This document shows, piece after piece, positions 17,543-26,398 of a DNA stretch of 64,000 nt; the first letter of the stretch is position 1; the number at the start of each line of letters is the position of its first letter. The position numbers and the translations under genes are program-made. Origin of the DNA: Acidobacteriota bacterium (GTDB taxonomy: Bacteria; Acidobacteriota; Blastocatellia; UBA7656); NCBI GenBank assembly GCA_040754075.1, contig JBFMDH010000013.1, positions 1 to 64,000 on the forward strand. Reading direction: 5' to 3'. Under the pieces are notes generated by a model. That model had not been told where the DNA came from. It was given only the letters and a program-made list of their open reading frames with translations, and ran no database searches.

Positions 17543-18568
17543 ATGATGACAGCCACAACTTTGAATTCACCTGAATCTGAACTAATCACCCTTGAAGACG
17601 TAGAGCGAGCCGCAGTACGCATCGCACCGTTCGTCCGCCACCCGGCAACCTGTCGCAATCAAACCCTGAGCGAACGATTAAATACCAATGTCTATTTAAA
17701 GCCTGAACTCTTTCAAAAGACCGGCGCTTTCAAACTGCGCGGCGCTTTCAATAAAGCGTTGACATTGAGCGAGGAACAAAAACAGACCGGGGTGGTCGCG
17801 GTAAGCGGCGGAAACCATGCACAAGCCGTCGCTTATGCGGCGAAAACTTTAGGTTTAAACGCCACGATTCTGATGCCGGAATTCACGCCAAGAAATTATC
17901 TGGATGCGACCGCGAATTATGGAGCTGAGATTGTCCTGACCAAATCATTGATGGAGGCTTTCAAACAGGTTCCGCTTTATGAAGCGCACGGCTTTGCATA
18001 CATTCACCCCTACGATGACCCGTATGTCATCGCCGGGCAAGGCACCATCGGGCTGGAAATATTCGCTGATGTCCCGCAAGTCACCGATGTGGTTTTAAGC
18101 GTCGGTGGCGGCGGACTCGCAGGTGGTGTAGCAACGGCTTTAAAGGCGCTGAAACCCGAGGTGCGCGTCTGGGGCGTAGAAACCGAAGGTACACACAGCA
18201 TGGCAAGCGCGCTTGCCGCCAACCGGGTTGTTGAACTTCCGGCTATCACTTCGATTGCCAAAACCCTCGGCGCTCCGGCGGTCACGGAAAGGACGTTGGC
18301 ATTGGCTAAAAAATATCTTGAATCCGTCACCGTGGTTAAAGACGAAGAAGCGGTTTCCGAATTGAAGTTTTTATTGGAGCGCGTCAAATTGCTTACCGAA
18401 CCCGCAGCGTCATGCACACTTGCCGCCGCCGAACACTTGCGGTCAAATTTTTCCCAGGACAGTCACGTCGTTTTGATTTTGTGTGGCGGGAATTTCGGCG
18501 TTGAAGATTTGTTCAGGTATTACCAGCAACACTCAATATTGAATGAACAGGTCGAATTCGCTGCTTAA
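17543..18568 (+). CDS. ilvA: Short-form threonine dehydratase
   Basis: 341 residues. Fold-type II pyridoxal-phosphate enzyme with Lys64 (KTGAFKLRGAFN), the SGGNHAQAVA loop (88-97) and the tetraglycine phosphate loop at about 188-191 (VGGGGLAGG). It deaminates threonine, or serine, to 2-oxobutyrate, the first step specific to isoleucine. It ends after the catalytic domain and lacks the C-terminal ACT-like regulatory domain of feedback-inhibited IlvA, as in TdcB-type enzymes. Its place as last gene of the attenuated ilv operon argues for a biosynthetic role. Confidence 0.9.
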   Translation: MMTATTLNSPESELITLEDVERAAVRIAPFVRHPATCRNQTLSERLNTNVYLKPELFQKTGAFKLRGAFNKALTLSEEQKQTGVVAVSGGNHAQAVAYAAKTLGLNATILMPEFTPRNYLDATANYGAEIVLTKSLMEAFKQVPLYEAHGFAYIHPYDDPYVIAGQGTIGLEIFADVPQVTDVVLSVGGGGLAGGVATALKALKPEVRVWGVETEGTHSMASALAANRVVELPAITSIAKTLGAPAVTERTLALAKKYLESVTVVKDEEAVSELKFLLERVKLLTEPAASCTLAAAEHLRSNFSQDSHVVLILCGGNFGVEDLFRYYQQHSILNEQVEFAA

Positions 18569-18630
18569 AACTTTTCACTGAACTCTGAAAATACTATTGA
18601 CCTTTTTACAATTCGGCAAAAAATAGCGGT

Positions 18631-19098
18631 ATGAAACCAAAGCTATTTATCGTCGGCTTTGTGCTTTTATCAATCGCGTCGATTTCTTTGGCGGGTTATC
18701 TATATTCAAAACGCATAGACACCCCGAAGGAAAGGGAAAAATACGCAGTCGAAAAAGGCGAAGAAGCGTTCCAACACTATTTCAAATCCGATTACCAGAC
18801 CGCAAAACAATCCATTCAAAATCATATTGCCTTGCTTGATAAATTGAGCCGTGAATCCAATGACCCGATTCGCAATCCACATGCGGCAGACGCAGCTTTT
18901 TTCTGCATTCGATTAGCCAAACTCGAAGAGAAATTTAACGGTCAGGAGAAGGCGAAGTATATGAACGAAGGCGTAGAGCGTTGCAACCGCATCGGAAAAA
19001 TGGTTTGTAACGAGGAATATTTACGCCAGCAAGTAGATTCTATGGATTTAATTGCGCTTCGTAATGTCGAACGAAAAGCCGAATCACCGGGCAATTGA
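18631..19098 (+). CDS. Membrane-anchored protein of unknown function
   Basis: 155 residues. One N-terminal hydrophobic segment (about 5-25) anchors a helical, charged domain with a TPR-like feel (EEAFQHYFKSDYQTAKQSI). Two Cys flank the segment CNRIGKMVC. No named family was recognised. It follows ilvA by 62 bases on the same strand, with TTGACC near 18595 that could be its own promoter. It converges on pncB with 2 bases between stops. Confidence 0.65.
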   Translation: MKPKLFIVGFVLLSIASISLAGYLYSKRIDTPKEREKYAVEKGEEAFQHYFKSDYQTAKQSIQNHIALLDKLSRESNDPIRNPHAADAAFFCIRLAKLEEKFNGQEKAKYMNEGVERCNRIGKMVCNEEYLRQQVDSMDLIALRNVERKAESPGN

Positions 19099-19100
19099 TT

Positions 19101-20519
19101 TCAATCCTGTAATTTTTTTTTCAACATCTCTCGTTCGCTTTGAAGGCGTTCGGATATTTGTACATCGAAATGAATTTGCCGGTAGAGCGCCAGTAATTCT
19201 TCTGGAAGACGCTGCAAATTCGCCCCTGCTCTTTTACGGATAACCTGCAACCTCGCGAATTGCAATTCTCTGGCAGTGGTAAAATCAGTCAAATTTCGGT
19301 GCTCGTCAGTTGCGATGCGTGATTCCGTCGCTTTGCCATTATGCATCACCGGAACAATTAATGATTGCCAATGTTTTCCATCCTCAATCGCCGGTTGTTC
19401 ATCGGCAAAGGTAATCAAATCGGAAATGTACTTTTCATTTTCATCGAGCAATCGCCAAACCTGTTTGGCTCCGGGGTAGGTCGCTTTTTCAGGGCTGAGT
19501 TTAATTTTCAAACTAATTTTGCCATTCGCTTCCAGTTCAACCAGTTTATAAATACCGCCCAGCGCCGGTTGATCGAATGAGGTTGCCAGATAAGTTCCGA
19601 CGCCGAAGGCATCAATGGTTGCGCCCTTTGAAATTAAATCCGCAATGATGTCTTCATTCAAATCGCCGCTCGCGAGAATTTTGGTATTCGACATTCCGGC
19701 ATCATTCAAAATTTTTCTTGCCCGAATGCTGAGGTCGAGTAAATCGCCGCTATCCAGACGAATCGCAGGAATTTTTTCATTGAAATCACGAGTCAATCTT
19801 TCAACCGCGTCAAGCGTATCGTAAGTATCAACCAATATGGTCGCGCTTTCAGGAAATGCCTTTAAAAAAGCGTGAAATGCGGCATCTTCTTTTTCAAACG
19901 ACATGACAAATGAATGCGCGAGAGTGCCAAAAATCGGGATGCCGAAATGAAACCCGGCTTCAACATTCGAGGTGCCGATGGCTCCTGCGATATAAGCGGC
20001 GCGAGCGGCATACATTCCCGCTTCGGTTCCGTGCGCCCGCCGGGTGCCAAATTCGATAATCCCGCTTTTCCCTGCGACGGTCACCAGGCGCGCGGTTTTG
20101 CTGGCAATCATGGTCTGAAAATTCAATGTGGATAATAAAAAGGTTTCGACCAGTTGGGCTTCAATGATCGGCGCTTCAACTCTGAGCATTGGCTCATTGG
20201 CAAAAAAAGCTGTCCCTTCCGGGAGCGCCCAGACGTTTCCCGAAAATCTGAAGGTCTTTAAATATTCAAAAAATTCCCGGCTGATATTTTTGAATGCAGG
20301 TTGTGAACGAAGGTATTCAATCTGTTCGTCGGTAAATTTTAAAGATTCCAGATAATCCAGTGCTTGATCAAGCCCTGCGGCAATCAGATAGGAGCGGTTT
20401 TTTAGGGAACGAACAAACATTTCAAAAGTCGCCCGTTCATCGACCATCCCATTTTCAAAATAAGCGGCTGCCATCGTGAGTTGGTATAAATCTGTAGATA
20501 ACCCGATTGCGCGTTCCAT
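19101..20519 (-). CDS. pncB: Nicotinate phosphoribosyltransferase
   Basis: 472 residues. Converts nicotinate and PRPP to nicotinate mononucleotide, the step after nicotinamidase in NAD salvage. Family marks include LSTDLYQLTMAAAYF near the N-terminus, the EFGTRRAHG segment around the phosphate/His region and DSGDLLDLS. Length fits the long bacterial form. It stands alone on the minus strand, converging on the unknown gene at 18.6 kb and diverging from the thioesterase gene. Confidence 0.93.
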   Translation of the reverse strand: MERAIGLSTDLYQLTMAAAYFENGMVDERATFEMFVRSLKNRSYLIAAGLDQALDYLESLKFTDEQIEYLRSQPAFKNISREFFEYLKTFRFSGNVWALPEGTAFFANEPMLRVEAPIIEAQLVETFLLSTLNFQTMIASKTARLVTVAGKSGIIEFGTRRAHGTEAGMYAARAAYIAGAIGTSNVEAGFHFGIPIFGTLAHSFVMSFEKEDAAFHAFLKAFPESATILVDTYDTLDAVERLTRDFNEKIPAIRLDSGDLLDLSIRARKILNDAGMSNTKILASGDLNEDIIADLISKGATIDAFGVGTYLATSFDQPALGGIYKLVELEANGKISLKIKLSPEKATYPGAKQVWRLLDENEKYISDLITFADEQPAIEDGKHWQSLIVPVMHNGKATESRIATDEHRNLTDFTTARELQFARLQVIRKRAGANLQRLPEELLALYRQIHFDVQISERLQSEREMLKKKLQD

Positions 20520-20638
20520 TTTAATTTAATGCTCCCTCCCCGATTGAACAGGATAATTTCATTCAGGATAGTAATCCCTAAGTGAAACCGCAAACCTGAT
20601 TCCGAAAACTCCGTTTTTATTGGTAAAATCGCTGACTT

Positions 20639-21091
20639 ATGAAAGAATCCAATAACTTAATCGGTATTATTTCCGAATCGCGAATTCGTGTGCGTTATGC
20701 TGAAACCGATCAGATGGGCGTTGCCTATCATGGCAATTACCTGGTCTGGTTTGAGGTCGGGCGCAGCCAGTATTGTAATGATTGCGGGTTTTCTTACCGG
20801 CAGATGGAAGAAGAGTTGCAACTCTATATGATTGTTGCCGAGGCTTATTGTCGATATAAAAATGCTGCGCGCTACGAAGACGAATTAACTGTTAAAACGA
20901 CCTTGAAAGCGATAACCCGACGCACAGTGCGATTCGCTTATGAAATCCATCGGGATGACGGCGTGCATATCGCCAGCGGGGAAACTTTACATATTTTGAT
21001 AAACAAGGATAGTCGCCCATCGAGTATGCCGGAAAAGTTTCTAAACCTGTTGCGTGGCGATGCCAGGATGAATAAAAGTTTTCATGGATAA
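20639..21091 (+). CDS. YbgC/4HBT-family acyl-CoA thioesterase
   Basis: 150 residues. Hot-dog fold thioesterase with the family active-site segment YAETDQMGVAYHGNYLVWFE (catalytic Asp24, His31). It hydrolyses a short or medium acyl-CoA; the exact substrate is unknown. A TAAAAT box ends only 12 bases before the ATG and no ribosome-binding site is seen, so the message may be nearly leaderless. It overlaps the next gene by 8 bases. Confidence 0.88.
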   Translation: MKESNNLIGIISESRIRVRYAETDQMGVAYHGNYLVWFEVGRSQYCNDCGFSYRQMEEELQLYMIVAEAYCRYKNAARYEDELTVKTTLKAITRRTVRFAYEIHRDDGVHIASGETLHILINKDSRPSSMPEKFLNLLRGDARMNKSFHG

Positions 21092-21935
21092 ATTCGTTTT
21101 ACACAACCAGCAGATTGTTGAAGCGCAGAAAGCCAAAGTTGATGCCACTCTGGCAGGGTTGCTTTACGGCTGGGGAGTGTTTACCACCATGAAAGTTATT
21201 GATGGTCGGATTTTCGCCTTTGACAGACATCTTGAGCGATTAATCAAACACGCTGACAAAGCCCGTGTATCTTTTGCTGCGCATAAAAAATCTTTACTGG
21301 AAAATATCGCCAGCCTGATTTCGGCAAATCAAATCAGCAATGGGCGATTGCGGCTTACGGTTTTAAAAAGTGATGCCGGCATCTGGAGAACCGAGCCTAA
21401 GAACGAAGCCGAAGTTCTGGTATTTACCGCCAGCGAACCCAATCAACGGTCAAGAGAATTGAATTTAACCAACTCACCTTACCGATTGCTTTCGACGAAT
21501 CCGATGGTCAATATCAAACGCACGGCGATGCTCGAACAATTGCTGGCTTTGGAAGAGGCTCGTCATCGAAATTTTGACGATGCAGTTTTATTGAATGAAC
21601 GGGGAGAGATGATATCAACTACATCGGGGAATATTTTCTGGGCACAGGATACTGAACTTTATACTCCGTCTCTGGCGACCGGGTGCATCGCCGGAATAAC
21701 CAGAGCCTTGGTTATCGAGGTTGCCAAACGAATAAACATTCATGTCAGTGAAGGCAGCTACCCGATAACCCGTTTGCTCGACGCCAGTGAAGTTTTTATC
21801 ACCTCAACCACCAGAGGAATCACTCAGGTCAAATCTTTTGATATAAAAATTTTCGATAACCGATTCGCTGTAGTCGCTAAAAATATCAATCGTCAATATG
21901 AAAAATTATTCAGCGATGCTAAGCTGATTTCATAA
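21084..21935 (+). CDS. Class IV aminotransferase (aminodeoxychorismate lyase-like)
   Basis: 283 residues. Pyridoxal-phosphate fold-type IV enzyme with Lys145 in NIKRTAMLEQLLA and the family segments LLYGWGVFTTMKV, FDRHLERL, DAVLLNERGEMISTTSGNIFW and CIAGITRALV. The short length and the Thr/Ser-rich STTSGNIFW resemble PabC (4-amino-4-deoxychorismate lyase, folate pathway) more than IlvE. D-amino acid transaminase or a second branched-chain aminotransferase cannot be ruled out. It is translationally coupled to the thioesterase gene. Confidence 0.82.
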   Translation: MDKFVLHNQQIVEAQKAKVDATLAGLLYGWGVFTTMKVIDGRIFAFDRHLERLIKHADKARVSFAAHKKSLLENIASLISANQISNGRLRLTVLKSDAGIWRTEPKNEAEVLVFTASEPNQRSRELNLTNSPYRLLSTNPMVNIKRTAMLEQLLALEEARHRNFDDAVLLNERGEMISTTSGNIFWAQDTELYTPSLATGCIAGITRALVIEVAKRINIHVSEGSYPITRLLDASEVFITSTTRGITQVKSFDIKIFDNRFAVVAKNINRQYEKLFSDAKLIS

Positions 21936-21974
21936 GTATTTCCTAATCATTTTCAACTAATGGAGTTTTAGATT

Positions 21975-22385
21975 GTGGCAATCAACGACCCGGAAGCAAT
22001 CAGACGAATTTTAGAAACCACCAGAACCATTGCGGTCATCGGGCTTTCATCCGACCCCAGACGACCGAGTTATGATGTGTCGCGGTTTATGCAATCCAAA
22101 GGCTATCGCATTATTCCGGTCAACCCATTTGAAACCCAGGTCTTGAATGAAAAAGCCTATGCCACCCTAGTTGATGTTCCCTATGAAATTGATTTGGTGA
22201 ATATATTTCGTCGCAGCCAGGAAGCCGGGCAATTCGTTGACCAGGCGATTACCCTTGGCATTAAAGCCGTGTGGATGCAGGATGGCGTGATTGACACCGC
22301 AGCCGCAAAACGGGCAGTGGATGAAGGGCTTGATGTCGTAATGGACGACTGTATCCTCAGACAATACATTCGACGAATGCGGTAG
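21975..22385 (+). CDS. CoA-binding domain protein
   Basis: 136 residues starting at GTG 21975, preceded by GGAG. A lone Rossmann CoA-binding domain of the YccU type: TIAVIGLSSDPRRPSYDVSRFM near the N-terminus, YRIIPVNPFE, and the central VDQAITLGIKAVWMQDGV. The family resembles the N-terminal part of succinyl-CoA ligase alpha but has no catalytic His domain. Physiological role is unknown. It is the last gene of a three-gene plus-strand run. Confidence 0.87.
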   Translation: MAINDPEAIRRILETTRTIAVIGLSSDPRRPSYDVSRFMQSKGYRIIPVNPFETQVLNEKAYATLVDVPYEIDLVNIFRRSQEAGQFVDQAITLGIKAVWMQDGVIDTAAAKRAVDEGLDVVMDDCILRQYIRRMR

Positions 22386-22407
22386 TTGGTTTACTTGATT
22401 CCAACCT

Positions 22408-23487
22408 TCACCGCAAGCGTTCAGCGCGGACATTGAAAATGACTACAAATATTTCATCGCCTCTTAAAAACTGAGTCCAGATGCGGTAATTCCCTTCCCT
22501 TGGAAACAACGCTTCAAAGGTAACATTGGGACCCCCGAAAAATAATTTTTCGTTGGTGATTTCCGTATCGAATGGGTCGGGCGGAAGTTCGACCGGGTGG
22601 GAATGAACGTAATCGGTTTGGTCATCACTTAAAATCAACGTATGCCCCCAGGCACCGAGATAAGGTGAGAGGTCGTGAATCGGTTCTCCGGTTTTGGCAT
22701 CGGTCAGGTGGTATTTTAATGTGGTCTGGCGTCCGGCAATGATTTTCCCTTCTTCGATTTTGATTTCAACCTGCAACGGATTTAATTCACGGTGTTGCAA
22801 TTTTGCGAAGTCTACACCGATATTTTCGGCATTTTCAGCCAGAATTTTCTCACCGCTAAAAATTTTTGATAAGCTGTGGTCAACCTTTATTTCTGTTTTG
22901 GCTCCGAACAAATCCGCCTGGTAACCGGCTGTCGCGATATTTTTTTGCAGCACCTGTGGGCTTCCTTCAAGCGGATAAAAGTCACTGTAGATTTTATAGC
23001 GTCCGGGTTTTGGCAACTGCGTTTCAATGGTAAAGCTGCCATCTTTATTAAAAGCCGGGTGAATATGTTGAAATTGTGAGAGGTCTTGACTGACAACGAA
23101 TACATGAAAGAGTTTTTCATGAAGCAAGGCAAACTCTTGAACCTGTTTTCCGCTTTTCGGATTGATTACGGTGAAGCGCAATTTCAATTTCTCACCGGGT
23201 TTGGGTTGGAGCGGATTCGCCTCCATCTGCAAAATAAAATCGTCTACCACGTCCGGGTAGATTGATACCAACGGCATGGCACATTTCGGGCATTTACCTT
23301 TGGTTTTGGTACGAACCTCCGGGTGCATCGTACACATAAATTCAGCGTCTTCGTCGACTTTACCTTGCGATTTTTCTTCAGATTTCTGCTCGCTTTTTTG
23401 ATTGAAGTTGGCACGAACCAAAGCTGATTTTGAGACTAATAAAAACAGAGTGAAGAGAGCAAAGATGATAATAGACAAGCGTTTCAT
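22408..23487 (-). CDS. Exported heavy-metal-binding-domain protein
   Basis: 359 residues. Signal peptide or anchor at 5-25, a Lys/Glu/Ser-rich linker, then the heavy-metal-binding motif CTMHP...KGKCPKCAMPL (Cys52, His55, Cys66, Cys69) also found in copper-efflux CusB and CopA-type proteins. The rest looks like two beta-sandwich domains with many His (HEKLFHVFVVSQDLSQFQHIHP; GHTLILSDDQTDYVHSHP). It probably binds copper or another soft metal in the periplasm. No efflux pump gene is adjacent. Confidence 0.8.
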   Translation of the reverse strand: MKRLSIIIFALFTLFLLVSKSALVRANFNQKSEQKSEEKSQGKVDEDAEFMCTMHPEVRTKTKGKCPKCAMPLVSIYPDVVDDFILQMEANPLQPKPGEKLKLRFTVINPKSGKQVQEFALLHEKLFHVFVVSQDLSQFQHIHPAFNKDGSFTIETQLPKPGRYKIYSDFYPLEGSPQVLQKNIATAGYQADLFGAKTEIKVDHSLSKIFSGEKILAENAENIGVDFAKLQHRELNPLQVEIKIEEGKIIAGRQTTLKYHLTDAKTGEPIHDLSPYLGAWGHTLILSDDQTDYVHSHPVELPPDPFDTEITNEKLFFGGPNVTFEALFPREGNYRIWTQFLRGDEIFVVIFNVRAERLR

Positions 23488-23663
23488 AATTCCCCCAAAC
23501 CGTTAAAATGCCGAAGCCTATTTTATCCAAGCTTCGGCATTTTTTTCTATAAAGAAATCATTCCAAGATTAATCCAGCCAGTGATTGACTTAAATTTGAT
23601 TCTGCTGAGTAAGCGATTATTGACCGCGATTCCCCCATCAAATCGTCTTTAAGCCACTCATCT

Positions 23664-26273
23664 CTAATAACTCAGCGTATAAGACCGCGACTCCAAGTCC
23701 TCGTTTACAATTTTAATCGTGTTATCGCCAGCCTTTATTCCCATGTTCTTGGCTTTGCCTTTTAATTTGATGGAGGTGTCACCGGAAGCTCTGATGAAAC
23801 TGCTCTGGTCAACATCGTTAATGATGACTTTCGGAGACCTTCCAAAATTGCTTCCGGTAATGATTAAAACTTTCGGCGTCTGGAAAACTGCTGAACTGAT
23901 TACCGGGCCCAGGCTTCGATCAATCTGGAAAGCTCCACGTCCATAAGTCGCCACCTGAATCAACCCGCTTTTTTGCGATGAAAAGGCGGTCACAATCGCC
24001 GGAGGCATTCCCTTGTTGTAGTAATCCCAATTCGTGCCACCGTTCCCTGAGCGGAACACGCCAATATCGGTTCCTAGAAAATAAATATTGGGGTTCAAGG
24101 GGTCAAAAATAAATGCGCTTGCCGGAATATCCGGGAGATTGCCGCTAATATCCGTCCAGGTCTGCCCGATATTGGTGGTTTTAAAAATATGACCGCTGCC
24201 ATAACCGGAAAGCGATAAATAGGCAATCTCGGAATTTGCCGGATCAACATAGACAGTGGAAATCGAACGATTGGGTAAACCGGCGGTCACCTCGCTCCAC
24301 GTCAGTCCGGCATCGGTTGAAACCATCGCTCGCCCCTGACGCGACCCCGTATAAATAATATTTTTATTCGCGGGACCAACCCCGATGGCTGTCAGCACGT
24401 CGATTCCGGCTGAGGTATTCCCTTTGGTTAAATCCAAATCACCCGCAGGGGCAATCCAGTTGTTACCATCGTCTTCGCTGATAAACAACCGCCACGTCCC
24501 GAAATATAATGTTTGATCAAGATTATTGCCGGTAAATGGCGGGTAAAACGCTACTCGCGGGCTGGATGAACTCTCACCAAAGGTCGAATCGAACCCGACC
24601 TGATAATCAAATGAGGCGGTGTTATTCGAGAAGCGATAAATATTGTTTCGCACATAGGTGGTGAAAACCACTGACGGGTCTAAAGGGTTGATGACGACGC
24701 GCCCGCCATCCCCTGAAAAAAATTCCTGCCATTGATTGCCATTCTGAGTTCGGCGTTGTGTGCCATTGTCCTGCGTTCCACCATAGGTAACGGCGGGATT
24801 GGTGGGATGTGTGGCAAGGCTCGTAAACATGGTTAAATTCAAGGTTGAATTCAAACTCGAAAAGCTATCGCCGCCGTTGCTTGATTTAAAAATTCCGCCG
24901 TCATTGCCAATCAATAATTCGCGCGAGTTCAACTCTGAAAACCAGAGCGCGTGTTGGTCAGGGTGGGCATTGGAAGAGTTTGGGAAGTACCCCCAGGTTG
25001 AACCGGTAAACCGGAAATTTTTGGTTTTATTCGTCCAGCTTAATCCGCCATCTACACTTTTGAAGACATCACGCGAGCCGATATAAATGGTGTTGGCATC
25101 AGATGGGTCAACGTGCAGATAGGTGTTATAACCGAATTGGGCAGGGTCGATGCCCTCATTTCCAAAAGTCAATACTCTTTCCCCAAAGGTATTGCCGCCA
25201 TTGGTGCTGATATAGAGATTAAATCTTGCAGCCGTGCCACTGACGCCGCCTGAATAAACATAGAGGTTTTGCGGGGCTGCCGGAGTGACGGCTATCCGCA
25301 CATCTGCGGTTCGATTGAGGTCATAAGGGGTTGTGAAAATCCTCGTCCAGCTTAATCCGCCATCAGTTGAGCGGTAGAGTCCCGCAGGAGTGTTTGCCGG
25401 TGAATCAACGCGAGCCACACCCAGATAAAGGGTTCGCGAATTTGAAACATCCAACACCAAATCTCTCGGCAATCCGGTTAAGGTCTTTGTCCAGCTAATG
25501 CCACCATCGGTTGATAAATAAAAACCGCTCGAAAATCGTTGACTCTCATTCAATCTCGCATATTGCGCCAGGTAAATCCGATTAGCATCGTTCGGGTCAA
25601 CGGCTAAATCCGCTGCCTGCCCTTTGGTTGGCAACGTACCGTCTGAATTAACCCGAACCCAACTTCGTCCGGCGTCCGTAGATTTCAGTACCCCTGTTCC
25701 AAAATAGGCGCTCTTATAATCGCCTAACCCTGCGTAAACCACACTTGGATTGCTCTTTGCAAAAGCGATGGCGCTCACAGCTAAATCAACTTGATTATCG
25801 GTTACCGGTTCAAAATTGACGCCGCCATCGCCGGAACGGAAAATGCCGCCGGTGGCGCTCCCTATCAAAATAATATTTGGGTTATGGGGTGAAACGGCAA
25901 TAGCGTTGATGCGACCGCTGGTCAACCCCCAATTATTCATGAAAGCCGAACGGGTTGGTGAAGGACCAATGGATTCCCAGATGGTCGCTGATAGGTTTTC
26001 CAATCCATCACTCTCATCAAATCTTGCGGGGCGCGAAAGAAAAGCCCGACGGCGTGCCTCATCTGGAATATCTTCAAAAGGATAAGCGCGTTGAAAATAA
26101 AACCAATCCAATCGCTCATCAATTTTATCCTCGTCGGAATGGAATGCTTCCAACTCTTCCACCATTGGAATCACCAGTGGATTAGCGTTTCGGTGGATTT
26201 CCGTAAACCTCGGAGAGAGCAAACCGGAAAATAGAATAACCAGACACAAACCGCTTAATACATTTCTTTTCAT
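23664..26273 (-). CDS. Large exported Asp-box propeller protein with C-terminal TIG domain
   Basis: 869 residues. N-terminal signal segment, then about 700 residues rich in Asp-box repeats of the S-x-D-G-G-x-x-W type (for example STDGGLSWTR, SVDGGLSWTN, SEDDGNNWIA), forming VPS10/sortilin- or glycosidase-like beta propellers. The last 80 residues look like an IPT/TIG immunoglobulin-like domain (VLIITGSNFGRSPKVIIND). No glycosidase catalytic set was recognised. Likely an extracellular or outer-surface binding protein. The C-terminal module resembles that of the exported protein at 36.5-38.7 kb. Confidence 0.8.
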   Translation of the reverse strand: MKRNVLSGLCLVILFSGLLSPRFTEIHRNANPLVIPMVEELEAFHSDEDKIDERLDWFYFQRAYPFEDIPDEARRRAFLSRPARFDESDGLENLSATIWESIGPSPTRSAFMNNWGLTSGRINAIAVSPHNPNIILIGSATGGIFRSGDGGVNFEPVTDNQVDLAVSAIAFAKSNPSVVYAGLGDYKSAYFGTGVLKSTDAGRSWVRVNSDGTLPTKGQAADLAVDPNDANRIYLAQYARLNESQRFSSGFYLSTDGGISWTKTLTGLPRDLVLDVSNSRTLYLGVARVDSPANTPAGLYRSTDGGLSWTRIFTTPYDLNRTADVRIAVTPAAPQNLYVYSGGVSGTAARFNLYISTNGGNTFGERVLTFGNEGIDPAQFGYNTYLHVDPSDANTIYIGSRDVFKSVDGGLSWTNKTKNFRFTGSTWGYFPNSSNAHPDQHALWFSELNSRELLIGNDGGIFKSSNGGDSFSSLNSTLNLTMFTSLATHPTNPAVTYGGTQDNGTQRRTQNGNQWQEFFSGDGGRVVINPLDPSVVFTTYVRNNIYRFSNNTASFDYQVGFDSTFGESSSSPRVAFYPPFTGNNLDQTLYFGTWRLFISEDDGNNWIAPAGDLDLTKGNTSAGIDVLTAIGVGPANKNIIYTGSRQGRAMVSTDAGLTWSEVTAGLPNRSISTVYVDPANSEIAYLSLSGYGSGHIFKTTNIGQTWTDISGNLPDIPASAFIFDPLNPNIYFLGTDIGVFRSGNGGTNWDYYNKGMPPAIVTAFSSQKSGLIQVATYGRGAFQIDRSLGPVISSAVFQTPKVLIITGSNFGRSPKVIINDVDQSSFIRASGDTSIKLKGKAKNMGIKAGDNTIKIVNEDLESRSYTLSY

Positions 26274-26347
26274 TTCACGACACCCATTTTTTTTTTGACA
26301 GGGAGATGATGAGATTTTTCAGGAGGTCTAATTCTGCCGCAAAATTC

Positions 26348-26382
26348 GTTCAGGGAGAAGTAAAATTTGCTACTCCCTGAAC
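26348..26382 (-). terminator. Hairpin after the MFS transporter gene
   Basis: GTTCAGGGAG and CTCCCTGAAC form a perfect 10-bp stem with a 15-base loop just beyond the transporter stop; the minus strand continues GAATTTTG, a weak T-run. Probable terminator separating the transporter from the propeller protein gene. Confidence 0.55.
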
Positions 26383-26398
26383 GGACATTGAAGCGCCA

